The notes below the pieces were generated by a model. It was not told where the DNA came from, made no database searches, and worked only from the letters and a program-made list of their open reading frames with translations. From Phaeospirillum tilakii (GTDB lineage: Bacteria > Pseudomonadota > Alphaproteobacteria > Rhodospirillales > Magnetospirillaceae), in the NCBI RefSeq assembly GCF_042683125.1, contig NZ_JBHUIY010000019.1:1-64000 (forward strand): a stretch of 64,000 nucleotides of DNA. Direction: 5' to 3'. Numbering within the stretch: the stretch's first letter is position 1; each line of letters opens with the position of its first letter. The translations under genes were made by a program, and so were the position numbers. Below are positions 15,759 through 23,735 of the stretch, piece by piece.

Positions 15759-17417
15759 TCACCCCCGGGCGCCGCCGAGCAGACCGCGGGCGATCACCTG
15801 GGCCTGGATCTCGGCCGCCCCCTCGAAGATGTTGAGGATGCGGGCGTCGCACAGCAGGCGGCTGACCGGATATTCCTCGGCGTAGCCATTGCCGCCATGG
15901 ACCTGAAGGGCGTTGTCGGCATTGGCCCAGGCGACGCGGGCGGCCAGCAGCTTGGCCATCCCCGCCTCGATGTCGCAGCGGTGGTCGTGGTCCTTTTCCT
16001 GGGCGGCGAAATAGGTCAACTGGCGCGCCACCATGGTTTCGACCGCCATCCAGGCCAGCTTGCCGCCGACGCGGGGGAAATCGTAGATCGGCTTGCCGAA
16101 CTGGACCCGCTCGGTGGCGTAGCGCAACCCGGTCTCCAGCGCCGCCTGGGCGACGCCGACGGCGCGGGCCGCCGTCTGGATCCGGGCGGATTCAAAGGTC
16201 TGCATCAGCTGCTTGAAGCCCTGCCCCTCGATGCCGCCGAGCAGGTTGGCGGCCGGCACGGTGAAGCCGTCGAAGCCCAGTTCGTATTCCTTCATGCCGC
16301 GATAGCCCAGCACCCGGATCTCGCCGCCGCTCATCCCCTCGGCCGGGAACGGGTTGGCCTCGTCGCCGCGCGGCTTGGGCGCCAGCAGCATCGACAGGCC
16401 GCGATAATCGCCGCTGGCCGGGTCGGTGCGCACCAGCAGGGTCATCAGGTCGGAACGGGCGGCATGGGTGATCCAGGTCTTGGCCCCGGTGACGCGGTAG
16501 AGGTCGCCGTCCCGCACCGCCCGGGTGCGCAGCGACCCGAGGTCGGAGCCGGTGTTGGGCTCGGTGAACACGGCGGTGGGCAGAATCTCGCCCGAGGCGA
16601 TGCGGGGCAGCCATTCCTGCTTCTGCTCCGGGGTGCCGCCGAGACGGATCAGCTCGCCGGCGATCTCGGAGCGGGTGCCGAGCGAGCCGACCCCGATATA
16701 GCCGCGCGACAATTCCTCGGTCACCACGCACATCGCGGTCTTGCCGAGGCCGAGCCCGCCATAATCCTCGGGCAGGGTCAGGCCGAACACCCCGAGTTCG
16801 GCCACCTTGTCGACCACCTCGATCGGGATCAACTGGTCGGCGAGGTGCCATTGGTGGGCGTAGGGGGCGACCTCGGCGTCGGCGAAGCGGCGGAACTGCT
16901 CCTGGATCAGCACCAGGGTCTCGTCCTCCAGCCCGGGATCGCCGAAATGATGGCCGTCGCGGATCAGGGCGGCGATCGCCAGCCGCACCGGGGCGGCGGC
17001 GCCCTGGCGGCGCAGCAGCCGCTCGGCCGGGTCGCTGAGGGCGTGCAGGTCGGCGGACTCGAGGCCGAGATCGCCGGGGCGGACGATCTCGCCCTGGCTC
17101 ATCGGGATGCCGCCGTGGATCTGGCCGAGATATTCGCCGAATGCGGCTTGCAGCAGCAGCGATTCGAGATCGCCCAGCCGCCCGGCGGCATCGAGCCGCC
17201 GCGCCCAGCCGAGCGTCTGACGCAAGGCGGCAACGGTGGTGGCGAGCCAGGCATAGCCGTGGGCGGCGACCTGATGGCTTTCGAGCAGATCGGCGGCGAG
17301 CTTGCCGTCGCGGCTGACCAGCGCGCTCACCCGCTCGCGGGCCAGCGCCTCGATCCGCCCGGCGGCGGCCAGCGCGGCGTCACAGGTGACAAGCAGATCG
17401 GGCAACAGAACGCTCAT
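15759..17417 (-). CDS. mcd: (2S)-methylsuccinyl-CoA dehydrogenase
   Basis: 552 aa from ATG 17417. FAD-dependent acyl-CoA dehydrogenase with an N-terminal extension of about 150 residues, typical of the Mcd clade and absent in ordinary acyl-CoA dehydrogenases. Conserved blocks: GVFGLTLPEDYGGLG, TAVFTEPNTGSDLGSLRT, ETGLRYATERVQFGKPI and QVHGGNGYAEEYPVSR. Mcd oxidises methylsuccinyl-CoA to mesaconyl-CoA in the ethylmalonyl-CoA pathway. Adjacency to ccr and ecm makes the assignment strong. A longer in-frame reading upstream overlaps ccr and is not protein-like. Confidence 0.92.
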   Translation of the reverse strand: MSVLLPDLLVTCDAALAAAGRIEALARERVSALVSRDGKLAADLLESHQVAAHGYAWLATTVAALRQTLGWARRLDAAGRLGDLESLLLQAAFGEYLGQIHGGIPMSQGEIVRPGDLGLESADLHALSDPAERLLRRQGAAAPVRLAIAALIRDGHHFGDPGLEDETLVLIQEQFRRFADAEVAPYAHQWHLADQLIPIEVVDKVAELGVFGLTLPEDYGGLGLGKTAMCVVTEELSRGYIGVGSLGTRSEIAGELIRLGGTPEQKQEWLPRIASGEILPTAVFTEPNTGSDLGSLRTRAVRDGDLYRVTGAKTWITHAARSDLMTLLVRTDPASGDYRGLSMLLAPKPRGDEANPFPAEGMSGGEIRVLGYRGMKEYELGFDGFTVPAANLLGGIEGQGFKQLMQTFESARIQTAARAVGVAQAALETGLRYATERVQFGKPIYDFPRVGGKLAWMAVETMVARQLTYFAAQEKDHDHRCDIEAGMAKLLAARVAWANADNALQVHGGNGYAEEYPVSRLLCDARILNIFEGAAEIQAQVIARGLLGGARG

Positions 17418-17483
17418 GACGGCCCCCTTGGTAGAAACGACATTCAGCGACGCGAAAGGCCCGGCCCCGGTTGACCCGGGCCG

Positions 17484-17556
17484 GCCCCGCGCGCAAGAAA
17501 GGAAAGGGTTCCAAGGGCCTTGCGGCCCTTGGCGGGTCCGGGCGGAGCCCGGGAAA
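17484..17556. repeat. Family B hairpin repeat between mcd and ccr
   Basis: GGAAAGGGTTCCAAGGGCC, then the stem CCAAGGGCCTTGCGGCCCTTGG, then CCGGGCGGAGCCCGG. It lies within the co-oriented ccr-mcd pair. Confidence 0.75.
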
Positions 17557-17563
17557 CGCCCCC

Positions 17564-18850
17564 CTAACCTTCGATGCAATCCTCGACGGTGAGACGGCCG
17601 GGCTTCAGCGCCTGGACCAGCACCGCCATGTTGCCCGGCTTGTGCTGGTTGTTGAGCATCCGCATATGGGCGAGCGGGATGTCTTCCCAGGCATAGACCT
17701 CGGACATGCAGGGGTCGATCCGGCGTTCGATCACCAGCTGGTTGGCCTGGGAGGCCTGAAGCAGGTTGGCGAAGTGGCTGCCCTGGATCCGCTTCTGCCG
17801 CATCCAGACGAAGCGGGCGTCGAAGGTCAGGTTGAAGCCGGTGGTGCCGGCGCAGAACACCACCATCCCGCCGCGCTTGACCACGTTGCAGGAGACCGGG
17901 AAGGTCGCCTCGCCGGGATGTTCGAACACGAAATCGACGTCGTTGCCCTTGCCGGTGATGTCCCAGATCGCCTTGCCGAAGGCGCGCACCTTCTTCATGT
18001 ACTCGGCGAACAGGGCCGGATCGCCATCGACATCGGGCAACTGGCCCCAGCAATCGAAATCCTTGCGGTTGATCACCCCCTTGGCGCCCAGGCCGAGGAC
18101 GAAATCGCGCTTGTCCTCCTCCGACACCACGCCGATGGCGTTGGCGCCCGACACCGCGATCAGCTGGATCGCCATCGAGCCCAGCCCGCCGGCGGCGCCC
18201 CACACCAGCACATTGTGGCCGGGCCGCAGCACATGCGGGCGGTGGCCGAACAGCATGCGGTAGGCGGTGGCGAGCGTCAGGGTGTAACAGGCGCTGGCCT
18301 CCCAGGTCAGGTGGCGCGGGCGCGGCATCAATTGCTGGGCCTGGACCCGGGCGAACTGGGCGAACGAGCCGTCGGGGGTCTCGTAGCCCCAGATCCGCTG
18401 GCTGGGCGAGTTCATCGGGTCGCCGCCGTTGCATTCCTCGTCGTCGCCGTCGGTCTGGTTGCAGTGAACCACCACCTCGTCGCCGACCTTCCAACGCTTG
18501 ACCTTCGAGCCGACCGCCCACACCACCCCCGACGCGTCCGAGCCGGCGATGTGATACGGCGCCTTGTGATAGTCGAACGGCGAGATCGGCTTGCCGAGAC
18601 AGGCCCACACGCCGTTGTAATTGACCCCGGCGGCCATCACCATCACCAGCACTTCGTGCGAATCGATCGAGGGCGTCTCGACCACCTCGACCTGCATCGC
18701 CGTCTCGGGCGGGCCGTGGCGCTCGCGCCGGATCGCCCAGGCATACATCTGCCGCGGCACATGGCCGAGCGGCGGGATCTCCCCTATTTCATAGAGATCC
18801 TTGGCCCCCGTCCCCGTGGCGGACCCGGCCGGCTTGACGGATTCGTTCAT
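17564..18850 (-). CDS. ccr: Crotonyl-CoA carboxylase/reductase
   Basis: 428 aa from ATG 18850, preceded by a GGGAGA ribosome-binding site. NADPH-dependent medium-chain reductase that reductively carboxylates crotonyl-CoA to ethylmalonyl-CoA, the key step of acetyl-CoA assimilation without a glyoxylate shunt. Signatures: HIAGSDASGVVWAVG, VVVHCNQTDGDDEECNGGD, the nucleotide-binding VLVWGAAGGLGSMAIQL, FVFEHPGEATFPVS and VVFCAGTTGFN. Phe and His residues of these last motifs belong to the Ccr CO2/CoA site in characterised enzymes. Divergent from ecm across a 185-bp control region. Confidence 0.96.
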   Translation of the reverse strand: MNESVKPAGSATGTGAKDLYEIGEIPPLGHVPRQMYAWAIRRERHGPPETAMQVEVVETPSIDSHEVLVMVMAAGVNYNGVWACLGKPISPFDYHKAPYHIAGSDASGVVWAVGSKVKRWKVGDEVVVHCNQTDGDDEECNGGDPMNSPSQRIWGYETPDGSFAQFARVQAQQLMPRPRHLTWEASACYTLTLATAYRMLFGHRPHVLRPGHNVLVWGAAGGLGSMAIQLIAVSGANAIGVVSEEDKRDFVLGLGAKGVINRKDFDCWGQLPDVDGDPALFAEYMKKVRAFGKAIWDITGKGNDVDFVFEHPGEATFPVSCNVVKRGGMVVFCAGTTGFNLTFDARFVWMRQKRIQGSHFANLLQASQANQLVIERRIDPCMSEVYAWEDIPLAHMRMLNNQHKPGNMAVLVQALKPGRLTVEDCIEG

Positions 18851-18940
18851 GCGCGATCTCCCTGCACGAGGGCGAACGCCCCGGGTTCTCGGCCCGGTTC
18901 CGGTTCGCCTGTTGCGACGCGTTGAGGTCGGTTTTATCGT

Positions 18941-18969
18941 TTTACCGCTTTTTTTGCAATGCACAAAAT
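18941..18969. promoter_or_regulatory. ccr/ecm divergent control region with TTTGCAAT-type motif
   Basis: The 18930-18985 stretch is AT-rich against its surroundings. On the plus strand TTTACC (18941) and CAAAAT (18964) are 17 bp apart and could drive ecm. On the minus strand TTGCAA and TAAAAC, also 17 bp apart, could drive ccr. TTTGCAAT (18953-18960) is one base from the palindrome TTTGCAAA bound by RamB/ScfR-type regulators of acyl-CoA metabolism. TTTTG-N7-CAAAA forms a wider dyad here. All of this is pattern matching. Confidence 0.4.
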
Positions 18970-19035
18970 GTTAGTTTGTTTCAATCCAAGCCAGTGCTTG
19001 GGCAATTATCGATCCTCCAGCCGACCGAGCCGCCG

Positions 19036-21009
19036 ATGACCGAGCCCCGCCCCGTCCCCCCGCCGCGCGATGCCCCCTGGCTGTTCCGGACCTATTCCGG
19101 TCACAGTTCGGCGGCCGAATCGAACCGGCTGTACCGCACCAACCTCGCCAAGGGGCAGACCGGCCTGTCGATCGCCTTCGACCTGCCGACCCAGACCGGC
19201 TACGACAGCGACCACCCGCTGGCGCGCGGCGAGGTTGGCAAGGTTGGGGTGCCGATCTGTCATATCGGCGACATGACCACGCTTTTCGAGGGCATACCGC
19301 TCGAAAAGATGAACACCTCGATGACCATCAACGCCCCGGCGGCGTGGCTGCTGGCGCTGTACGTCGCCACCGCCGAACGCCAGGGGGCGCGGCGCGACCA
19401 ATTGTCGGGCACCACCCAGAACGACGTGATCAAGGAATACCTGTCGCGCGGCACCCACATCTTCCCGCCGCGCCCGTCGCTGCGGCTGACCGCCGACGTG
19501 ATCACCTTCACCTGCCGCGAGATTCCGAAATGGAATCCGATCAACGTCTGCTCCTACCATTTGCAGGAGGCGGGGGCGACGCCGGAACAGGAGTTGGCAA
19601 TCGCGCTGGCGACCGCGATCGCGGTGCTCGACACGGTGCGGCCGCGCGTCACGGCCGAGGCGTTCCCCCAGGTGGTCGGGCGGATCAGCTTCTTCGTCAA
19701 TGCCGGCATCCGCTTCGTCACCGAATTGTGCAAGATGCGGGCCTTCACCGAATTGTGGGACGAGATCTGCCGCGAGCGTTACGGGGTCGCGGATGCCAAG
19801 CTGCGCCGGTTCCGCTACGGGGTGCAGGTCAATTCGCTCGGCCTGACCGAGCCGCAGCCGGAGAACAACGTCTATCGCATCCTGCTGGAGATGCTGGCGG
19901 TGGTGCTGTCGAAGGACGCCCGCGCCCGGGCGGTGCAGTTGCCGGCCTGGAACGAGGCGCTCGGCCTGCCCCGGCCGTGGGACCAGCAATGGTCGCTGCG
20001 GCTCCAGCAGATCGTCGCCTACGAGACCGACCTGCTGGAATATGGCGACATCTTCGCCGGCAGCCGGGTGATCGAGGCCAAGGTGGCGGCGCTGGCGGCC
20101 GAAGCCCGCGCCGCGCTGGCCCGGATCGACGCCGAGGGCGGCGCGGTGGCGGCGATCGAGCGCGGCAGCCTCAAGCAGGCGCTGGTCGAGGCCAACGCCC
20201 GCCGCGTCGCCGCGATCGAATCCGGGGATCAGGTGGTGGTCGGGGTCAATCGCTGGACCGAGACCGAGCCGAGCCCGCTGACCGCCGGGGCCGACGCGGT
20301 GCAGACGGTGTCGCCCGAGGCCGAGGCCGAGCAGATCGCCCGGCTCCAGGCCTTCCGCGCCGGCCGCGACGCCGACGCGGTGGCCCGTGCCCTGGCCGGA
20401 CTGCGCGCCGCCGCCGAGGAGGACCGCAACGTGATGGAGCCGTCGATCGCCTGTGCCCATGCCGGCGTCACCACCGGCGAATGGACCGACACCCTGCGGC
20501 GGGTGTGGGGCGAGTACCGCGCCCCCACCGGGGTCGGCGGCGCGGCGGCGGCGGGCGAGACCATCCCGCTGGCCGAATTGCGGGCGCGGGTCGAGACGGT
20601 GTCGGCCAAGCTGGGCCGGCGGATCAAGCTGCTGGTCGGCAAGCCCGGCCTCGACGGCCATTCCAACGGCGCCGAGCAGATCGCGGTGCGGGCCCGCGAC
20701 GCCGGGTTCGAGGTGGTTTATGAGGGGATCCGGCTGACCCCGGCCCAGATCGTCAATGCCGCGCTGGAGGAGAGCGTTCACCTCGTCGGCCTGTCGATCC
20801 TGTCCGGCAGCCATCTGCCGCTGGTGACCGAGGTGCTGGAGCGGATGCGCGCCGCCGGACTCGACGACGTGCCGCTGGTGGTCGGCGGGATCATCCCGCC
20901 CGAGGACGCCGAGGCGCTGCGCCGGGCCGGCTGCGCCCGGATCTACACGCCGAAGGATTACGAGATCGGGCGGATCCTGGCCGACATTCTCAATCTGCTC
21001 GAAGGCTGA
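19036..21009 (+). CDS. ecm: Ethylmalonyl-CoA mutase, B12-dependent
   Basis: 657 aa from ATG 19036. The N-terminal mutase barrel begins PWLFRTYSGHSSAAESN and has GLSIAFDLPTQTGYDSD, NAPAAWLLALYVA and RISFFVNAGIRFV. A C-terminal B12-binding domain (about residues 525-657) carries the DxHxxG motif as GLDGHSNGAE, with LSILSGSHLPL and VVGGIIPPED. It converts ethylmalonyl-CoA to methylsuccinyl-CoA, bridging Ccr and Mcd. Context separates it from the closely related methylmalonyl-CoA mutase. The frame continues upstream of 19036 into the AT-rich promoter, so the ATG chosen is more plausible. Confidence 0.94.
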   Translation: MTEPRPVPPPRDAPWLFRTYSGHSSAAESNRLYRTNLAKGQTGLSIAFDLPTQTGYDSDHPLARGEVGKVGVPICHIGDMTTLFEGIPLEKMNTSMTINAPAAWLLALYVATAERQGARRDQLSGTTQNDVIKEYLSRGTHIFPPRPSLRLTADVITFTCREIPKWNPINVCSYHLQEAGATPEQELAIALATAIAVLDTVRPRVTAEAFPQVVGRISFFVNAGIRFVTELCKMRAFTELWDEICRERYGVADAKLRRFRYGVQVNSLGLTEPQPENNVYRILLEMLAVVLSKDARARAVQLPAWNEALGLPRPWDQQWSLRLQQIVAYETDLLEYGDIFAGSRVIEAKVAALAAEARAALARIDAEGGAVAAIERGSLKQALVEANARRVAAIESGDQVVVGVNRWTETEPSPLTAGADAVQTVSPEAEAEQIARLQAFRAGRDADAVARALAGLRAAAEEDRNVMEPSIACAHAGVTTGEWTDTLRRVWGEYRAPTGVGGAAAAGETIPLAELRARVETVSAKLGRRIKLLVGKPGLDGHSNGAEQIAVRARDAGFEVVYEGIRLTPAQIVNAALEESVHLVGLSILSGSHLPLVTEVLERMRAAGLDDVPLVVGGIIPPEDAEALRRAGCARIYTPKDYEIGRILADILNLLEG

Positions 21010-21011
21010 CG

Positions 21012-21124
21012 GCGGGGCTGCCGCCCCGCACCCTGCCCGGGGCGATGCCCCGGACCCCCTTTGTTTTCGAAAATAAAGGGGGTTTGGGGCATCGCCCCAA
21101 GCGGGTGCGGGCGGCAGCCCGCCT
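21012..21124. repeat. Family A composite repeat between convergent genes
   Basis: A well-formed copy: GGCGGGGCTGCCGCCCC, GGGGCGATGCCCC, the palindromic centre TTTGTTTTCGAAAATAAA flanked by CCCCC/GGGGG, GGGGCATCGCCCC and GCGGGCGGCAGCCCGC. The whole is an inverted repeat of about 110 bp and likely terminates ecm and the convergent aldolase gene. Confidence 0.8.
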
Positions 21125-21130
21125 CTGACC

Positions 21131-22006
21131 TCAGCCCTTGGCCTTGATGGTCTGGTACAGCTCCAGCGCCTGGGCCGGCGGCAGGTTCTGATGGATCACG
21201 GCGTTGATCGCCGCCATCATCCCGTGCGGGCAGTCGGACTGGAAGATGTTGCGGCCCATATCGACACCGGCGGCGCCCTGCTGGACGGCGTTGTAGGCCA
21301 TGGTCAGCGCCTCAAGCTCGGGCAGCTTCTTGCCGCCGGCCATCACGATCGGCACCGGGCAGGAGGCGGTGATGGTCTCGAAGCCCTCGGCGACGTAGTA
21401 GGTCTTGACGTACTGGGCGCCCAGTTCGGCGATCATGCGGCAGGCGAGGCGGAAATACTTGGCGTCGCGCACCATGTTCTTGCCGACGGCGGTGACGCCC
21501 ATCACCGGCATGCCGACGCGCAGGCCGGCATCGACCAGCCGGGTCATATTATGAATCGAGCGGGTCTCGAACTCGCCGCCGATGAACACCTGGATGCCGA
21601 CGCCGGAGGCGTTGAGCCGCACCGCGTCTTCCATGTCCATCGCGATCTGCTCGTCGGACAGTTCCTTGAGGATCGACGGCCCGCCGCTGGCGCGCAGCAC
21701 CATCGGCTTGTGCGAGGCGGCCGGCACCATGGTGCGCAGCACGCCGCGGGTGCAGAACAGCGCGTCACAGTCCGGCAGCAGCGGCAGGATGTTGAGGTCG
21801 ATCCGCTCCAGCCCGGTGGTCGGCCCCTGGAAATAGCCATGGTCGATCGCCAGCATCACGGTGCGGCCCGAGTCCGGCCGGAACACGCGGGCGAGGCGGT
21901 TCTTCATGCCCCAATCGTACTGACTGGCGCCCTTGACGGGATAGGAGGGGGCCACCTGGGGTTGGTCGGCCTGGAATCTGGTGCCTTCGATGTCGGCTTC
22001 CGCCAT
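21131..22006 (-). CDS. LsrF-like class I aldolase/thiolase (DeoC/LacD superfamily)
   Basis: 291 aa from ATG 22006. TIM-barrel protein resembling LsrF, the thiolase that cleaves phosphorylated AI-2 products, and archaeal-type class I fructose-bisphosphate aldolases. Motifs: TVMLAIDHGYFQGP, QYVKTYYVAEGFE with the likely Schiff-base Lys, and VMAGGKKLPELEAL. There is no lsr transport or kinase gene nearby, so an AI-2 role is not supported by context; a sugar-phosphate aldolase role is equally possible. Divergent from trpF. Confidence 0.75.
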   Translation of the reverse strand: MAEADIEGTRFQADQPQVAPSYPVKGASQYDWGMKNRLARVFRPDSGRTVMLAIDHGYFQGPTTGLERIDLNILPLLPDCDALFCTRGVLRTMVPAASHKPMVLRASGGPSILKELSDEQIAMDMEDAVRLNASGVGIQVFIGGEFETRSIHNMTRLVDAGLRVGMPVMGVTAVGKNMVRDAKYFRLACRMIAELGAQYVKTYYVAEGFETITASCPVPIVMAGGKKLPELEALTMAYNAVQQGAAGVDMGRNIFQSDCPHGMMAAINAVIHQNLPPAQALELYQTIKAKG

Positions 22007-22144
22007 GACGTGCTCTCGATCGCAAGGGGTTGACAGGGGACCCGCCATCCCGTTGGATCGGCGGGCGATTTTGCGCGCCAGAATGCACATTTCGCCCGGC
22101 TTGGACAAGGCGCCCGGCGGGCGGCGACGGGAAGGAGCCCTGCT

Positions 22145-22798
22145 GTGCCGGTCGAGATCAAGATCTGTGGCATCACCGAGGAGGAAACGGTCGAGGCGGC
22201 GCTCGACGCCGGGGCCGATCACCTCGGGCTGGTGTTCTTCGCCAAGAGCCCGCGCGCGGTAACGCCGGAACGCGCCGCCGAGCTGGTGTCGTGGCTGCCG
22301 CAGCCGATCAGCCGGGTCGGGCTGTTCGTCGATCCCGACGATGCCCTGCTCGACGCGGTGCTGGGGGCGGTCCGGCTCGACCTGCTCCAGCTCCATGGCA
22401 ACGAAAGCCCGGAACGGGTCGAGGCGATCCGCCAGGAATACGGCCTGCCGGTGATGAAGGCGATCCCGGTGGCCGAGGCGGCCGACCTCGCCGCCGCCGA
22501 GGCTTATCTCGGCGTCGCCGACCGGCTGCTGTTCGATGCCCGCCCGCCCAAGGGCGCCGCTTTGCCCGGCGGCAACGCCGCCAGCTTCGACTGGAGCCTG
22601 CTGGCCGGCAAACGCTGGCCGCTGCGCTGGATGCTGGCCGGCGGGCTGACCCCGGCCAACGTCGCCGAGGCGATCCGCGTCACCGGAGCTGCGGCGGTCG
22701 ATGTCTCCTCCGGGGTCGAAACCGCCCCGGGGCGCAAGGATCCCGACCTGATCCGCGCCTTCATCGCCGCCGCCCGCGTCCCCCCGGCCGCCGCCTGA
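22145..22798 (+). CDS. trpF: Phosphoribosylanthranilate isomerase
   Basis: 217 aa with a GTG start at 22145 preceded by GGAAGGAG. Third step of tryptophan synthesis: isomerises phosphoribosylanthranilate. Motifs: EIKICGITEEE with the catalytic Cys, HLGLVFFAKSPRAVT, LDLLQLHGNESPE, and WMLAGGLTPANVAEA with VDVSSGVETAPG RKD at the phosphate site. No trpB/trpA follows; rpsT lies 80 bp downstream on its own promoter. Confidence 0.95.
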   Translation: MPVEIKICGITEEETVEAALDAGADHLGLVFFAKSPRAVTPERAAELVSWLPQPISRVGLFVDPDDALLDAVLGAVRLDLLQLHGNESPERVEAIRQEYGLPVMKAIPVAEAADLAAAEAYLGVADRLLFDARPPKGAALPGGNAASFDWSLLAGKRWPLRWMLAGGLTPANVAEAIRVTGAAAVDVSSGVETAPGRKDPDLIRAFIAAARVPPAAA

Positions 22799-22806
22799 TT
22801 TCCCTG

Positions 22807-22836
22807 TTGACGGCGGCGGCGGCCTGCCCTTATAAA
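22807..22836 (+). promoter_or_regulatory. Predicted rpsT promoter
   Basis: TTGACG (22807-22812) is separated by 18 bp from TATAAA (22831-22836), or 17 bp from the overlapping TTATAA. It lies about 43 bp before the rpsT start, a strong match in otherwise G+C-rich DNA. Confidence 0.65.
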
Positions 22837-22878
22837 CGCGCCTTCGAATTTGCCAACCGAGCTGCAAGGTTTTGATCC

Positions 22879-23151
22879 ATGGCCCATCATTCTTCGGCTA
22901 AGAAGCGCATCCGTCAGACCGAGGCTCGTACCGAGGTCAACCGCGCCCGCGTCAGCCGTATCCGCAGCTTCGTCAAGAAGGTCGAGCTGGCGATTTCCTC
23001 CGGCAACGCCGATGCCGCCAAGGCCGCCCTGGGCGATGCCGAGCCGCAGCTGATGAAGGGCGTTCAGGCCGGCGTGCTGCACAAGAACACCGCGTCGCGC
23101 AAGGTGGCCCGTCTCGCCGCCCGCGTCCGCGACATGAAGCCGCTGGCCTAA
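22879..23151 (+). CDS. rpsT: 30S ribosomal protein S20
   Basis: 90 aa, basic, helical. Starts MAHHSSAKKRIRQTEARTEV and contains KGVLHK-like VQAGVLHKNTASRKVARL, the S20 signature. S20 binds 16S rRNA early in small-subunit assembly. It has its own promoter and a clear downstream hairpin, so it is probably monocistronic; dnaA follows, as in many alphaproteobacteria. Confidence 0.97.
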   Translation: MAHHSSAKKRIRQTEARTEVNRARVSRIRSFVKKVELAISSGNADAAKAALGDAEPQLMKGVQAGVLHKNTASRKVARLAARVRDMKPLA

Positions 23152-23185
23152 AGGCCACGGCCGCACCATCCACTTACGACGTTTT

Positions 23186-23219
23186 GGAAGGGCCGCGTCC
23201 GCCCGGGCGCGGCCCTTCC
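23186..23219 (+). terminator. rpsT terminator hairpin
   Basis: 12-bp perfect stem GGAAGGGCCGCG / CGCGGCCCTTCC around a G+C-rich 10-nt loop, 35 bp after the rpsT stop. The following run is T/G-mixed rather than a T-tract. Confidence 0.6.
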
Positions 23220-23735
23220 TGTTGCCCGTTCCCATCGGCATTTCGATGGACTTTTACCCTTTTCGCGAGCAGGAAATCCCAAACCCTTGTCCCCCCAGGG
23301 TGTCCGGGAATGCAAGCGAAAAATTTCACCATTCGGACACCGATGTTGTTGCCTGGAGACAGCTCGATGGCTAGTCTTGCAGCGCTCGTCGGGCATACTA
23401 AAGTGTTCCTTCGGGCTCTCAAAAAAATCAAGACACCGGGAACGCCGCGAGTATCGCTTCTATGTGATGCGGGACACAGAGTGCATTTCGCCGGGTATGG
23501 TAATCGCGTGAGCATGTAGTTTGCTGACTTGGTTAATGAGCAGTAACACCCGCAATCTGTTCTGGGCTGTCGCGGGCAACGCCGACAGGCGACGGCAGCC
23601 GAACGTGGTGTGGGACGCATGACCCGCGAAGGCGACGAGATGGTCCGCAGCATGGGTCCGGATTTCCGGGAAGATGGCACGGGTGCCCTGGGCGCCGCGT
23701 CCGTCGGGCTTACGGCGGGGGATCGGGGATCAGCA
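23220..23735. other. Lower-G+C leader region upstream of dnaA
   Basis: About 500 bp with no convincing gene and visibly less G+C than the rest of the window (for example CTCAAAAAAATCAAGACACC near 23420). Short frames exist but none resembles a protein. I looked for TTATCCACA-type DnaA boxes on both strands and found no cluster, so I do not call it an origin. It must contain the dnaA promoter and could hold a long leader, a small RNA or a relic of acquired DNA. Confidence 0.4.

Noticed and set aside
23184..23519. Short frames after rpsT
   Set aside because: Their starts overlap the rpsT terminator and the sequences look random; no ribosome-binding site supports them.
23152..23735. Chromosomal origin next to dnaA
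   Set aside because: No cluster of DnaA boxes was found by eye, and alphaproteobacterial origins often lie away from dnaA.
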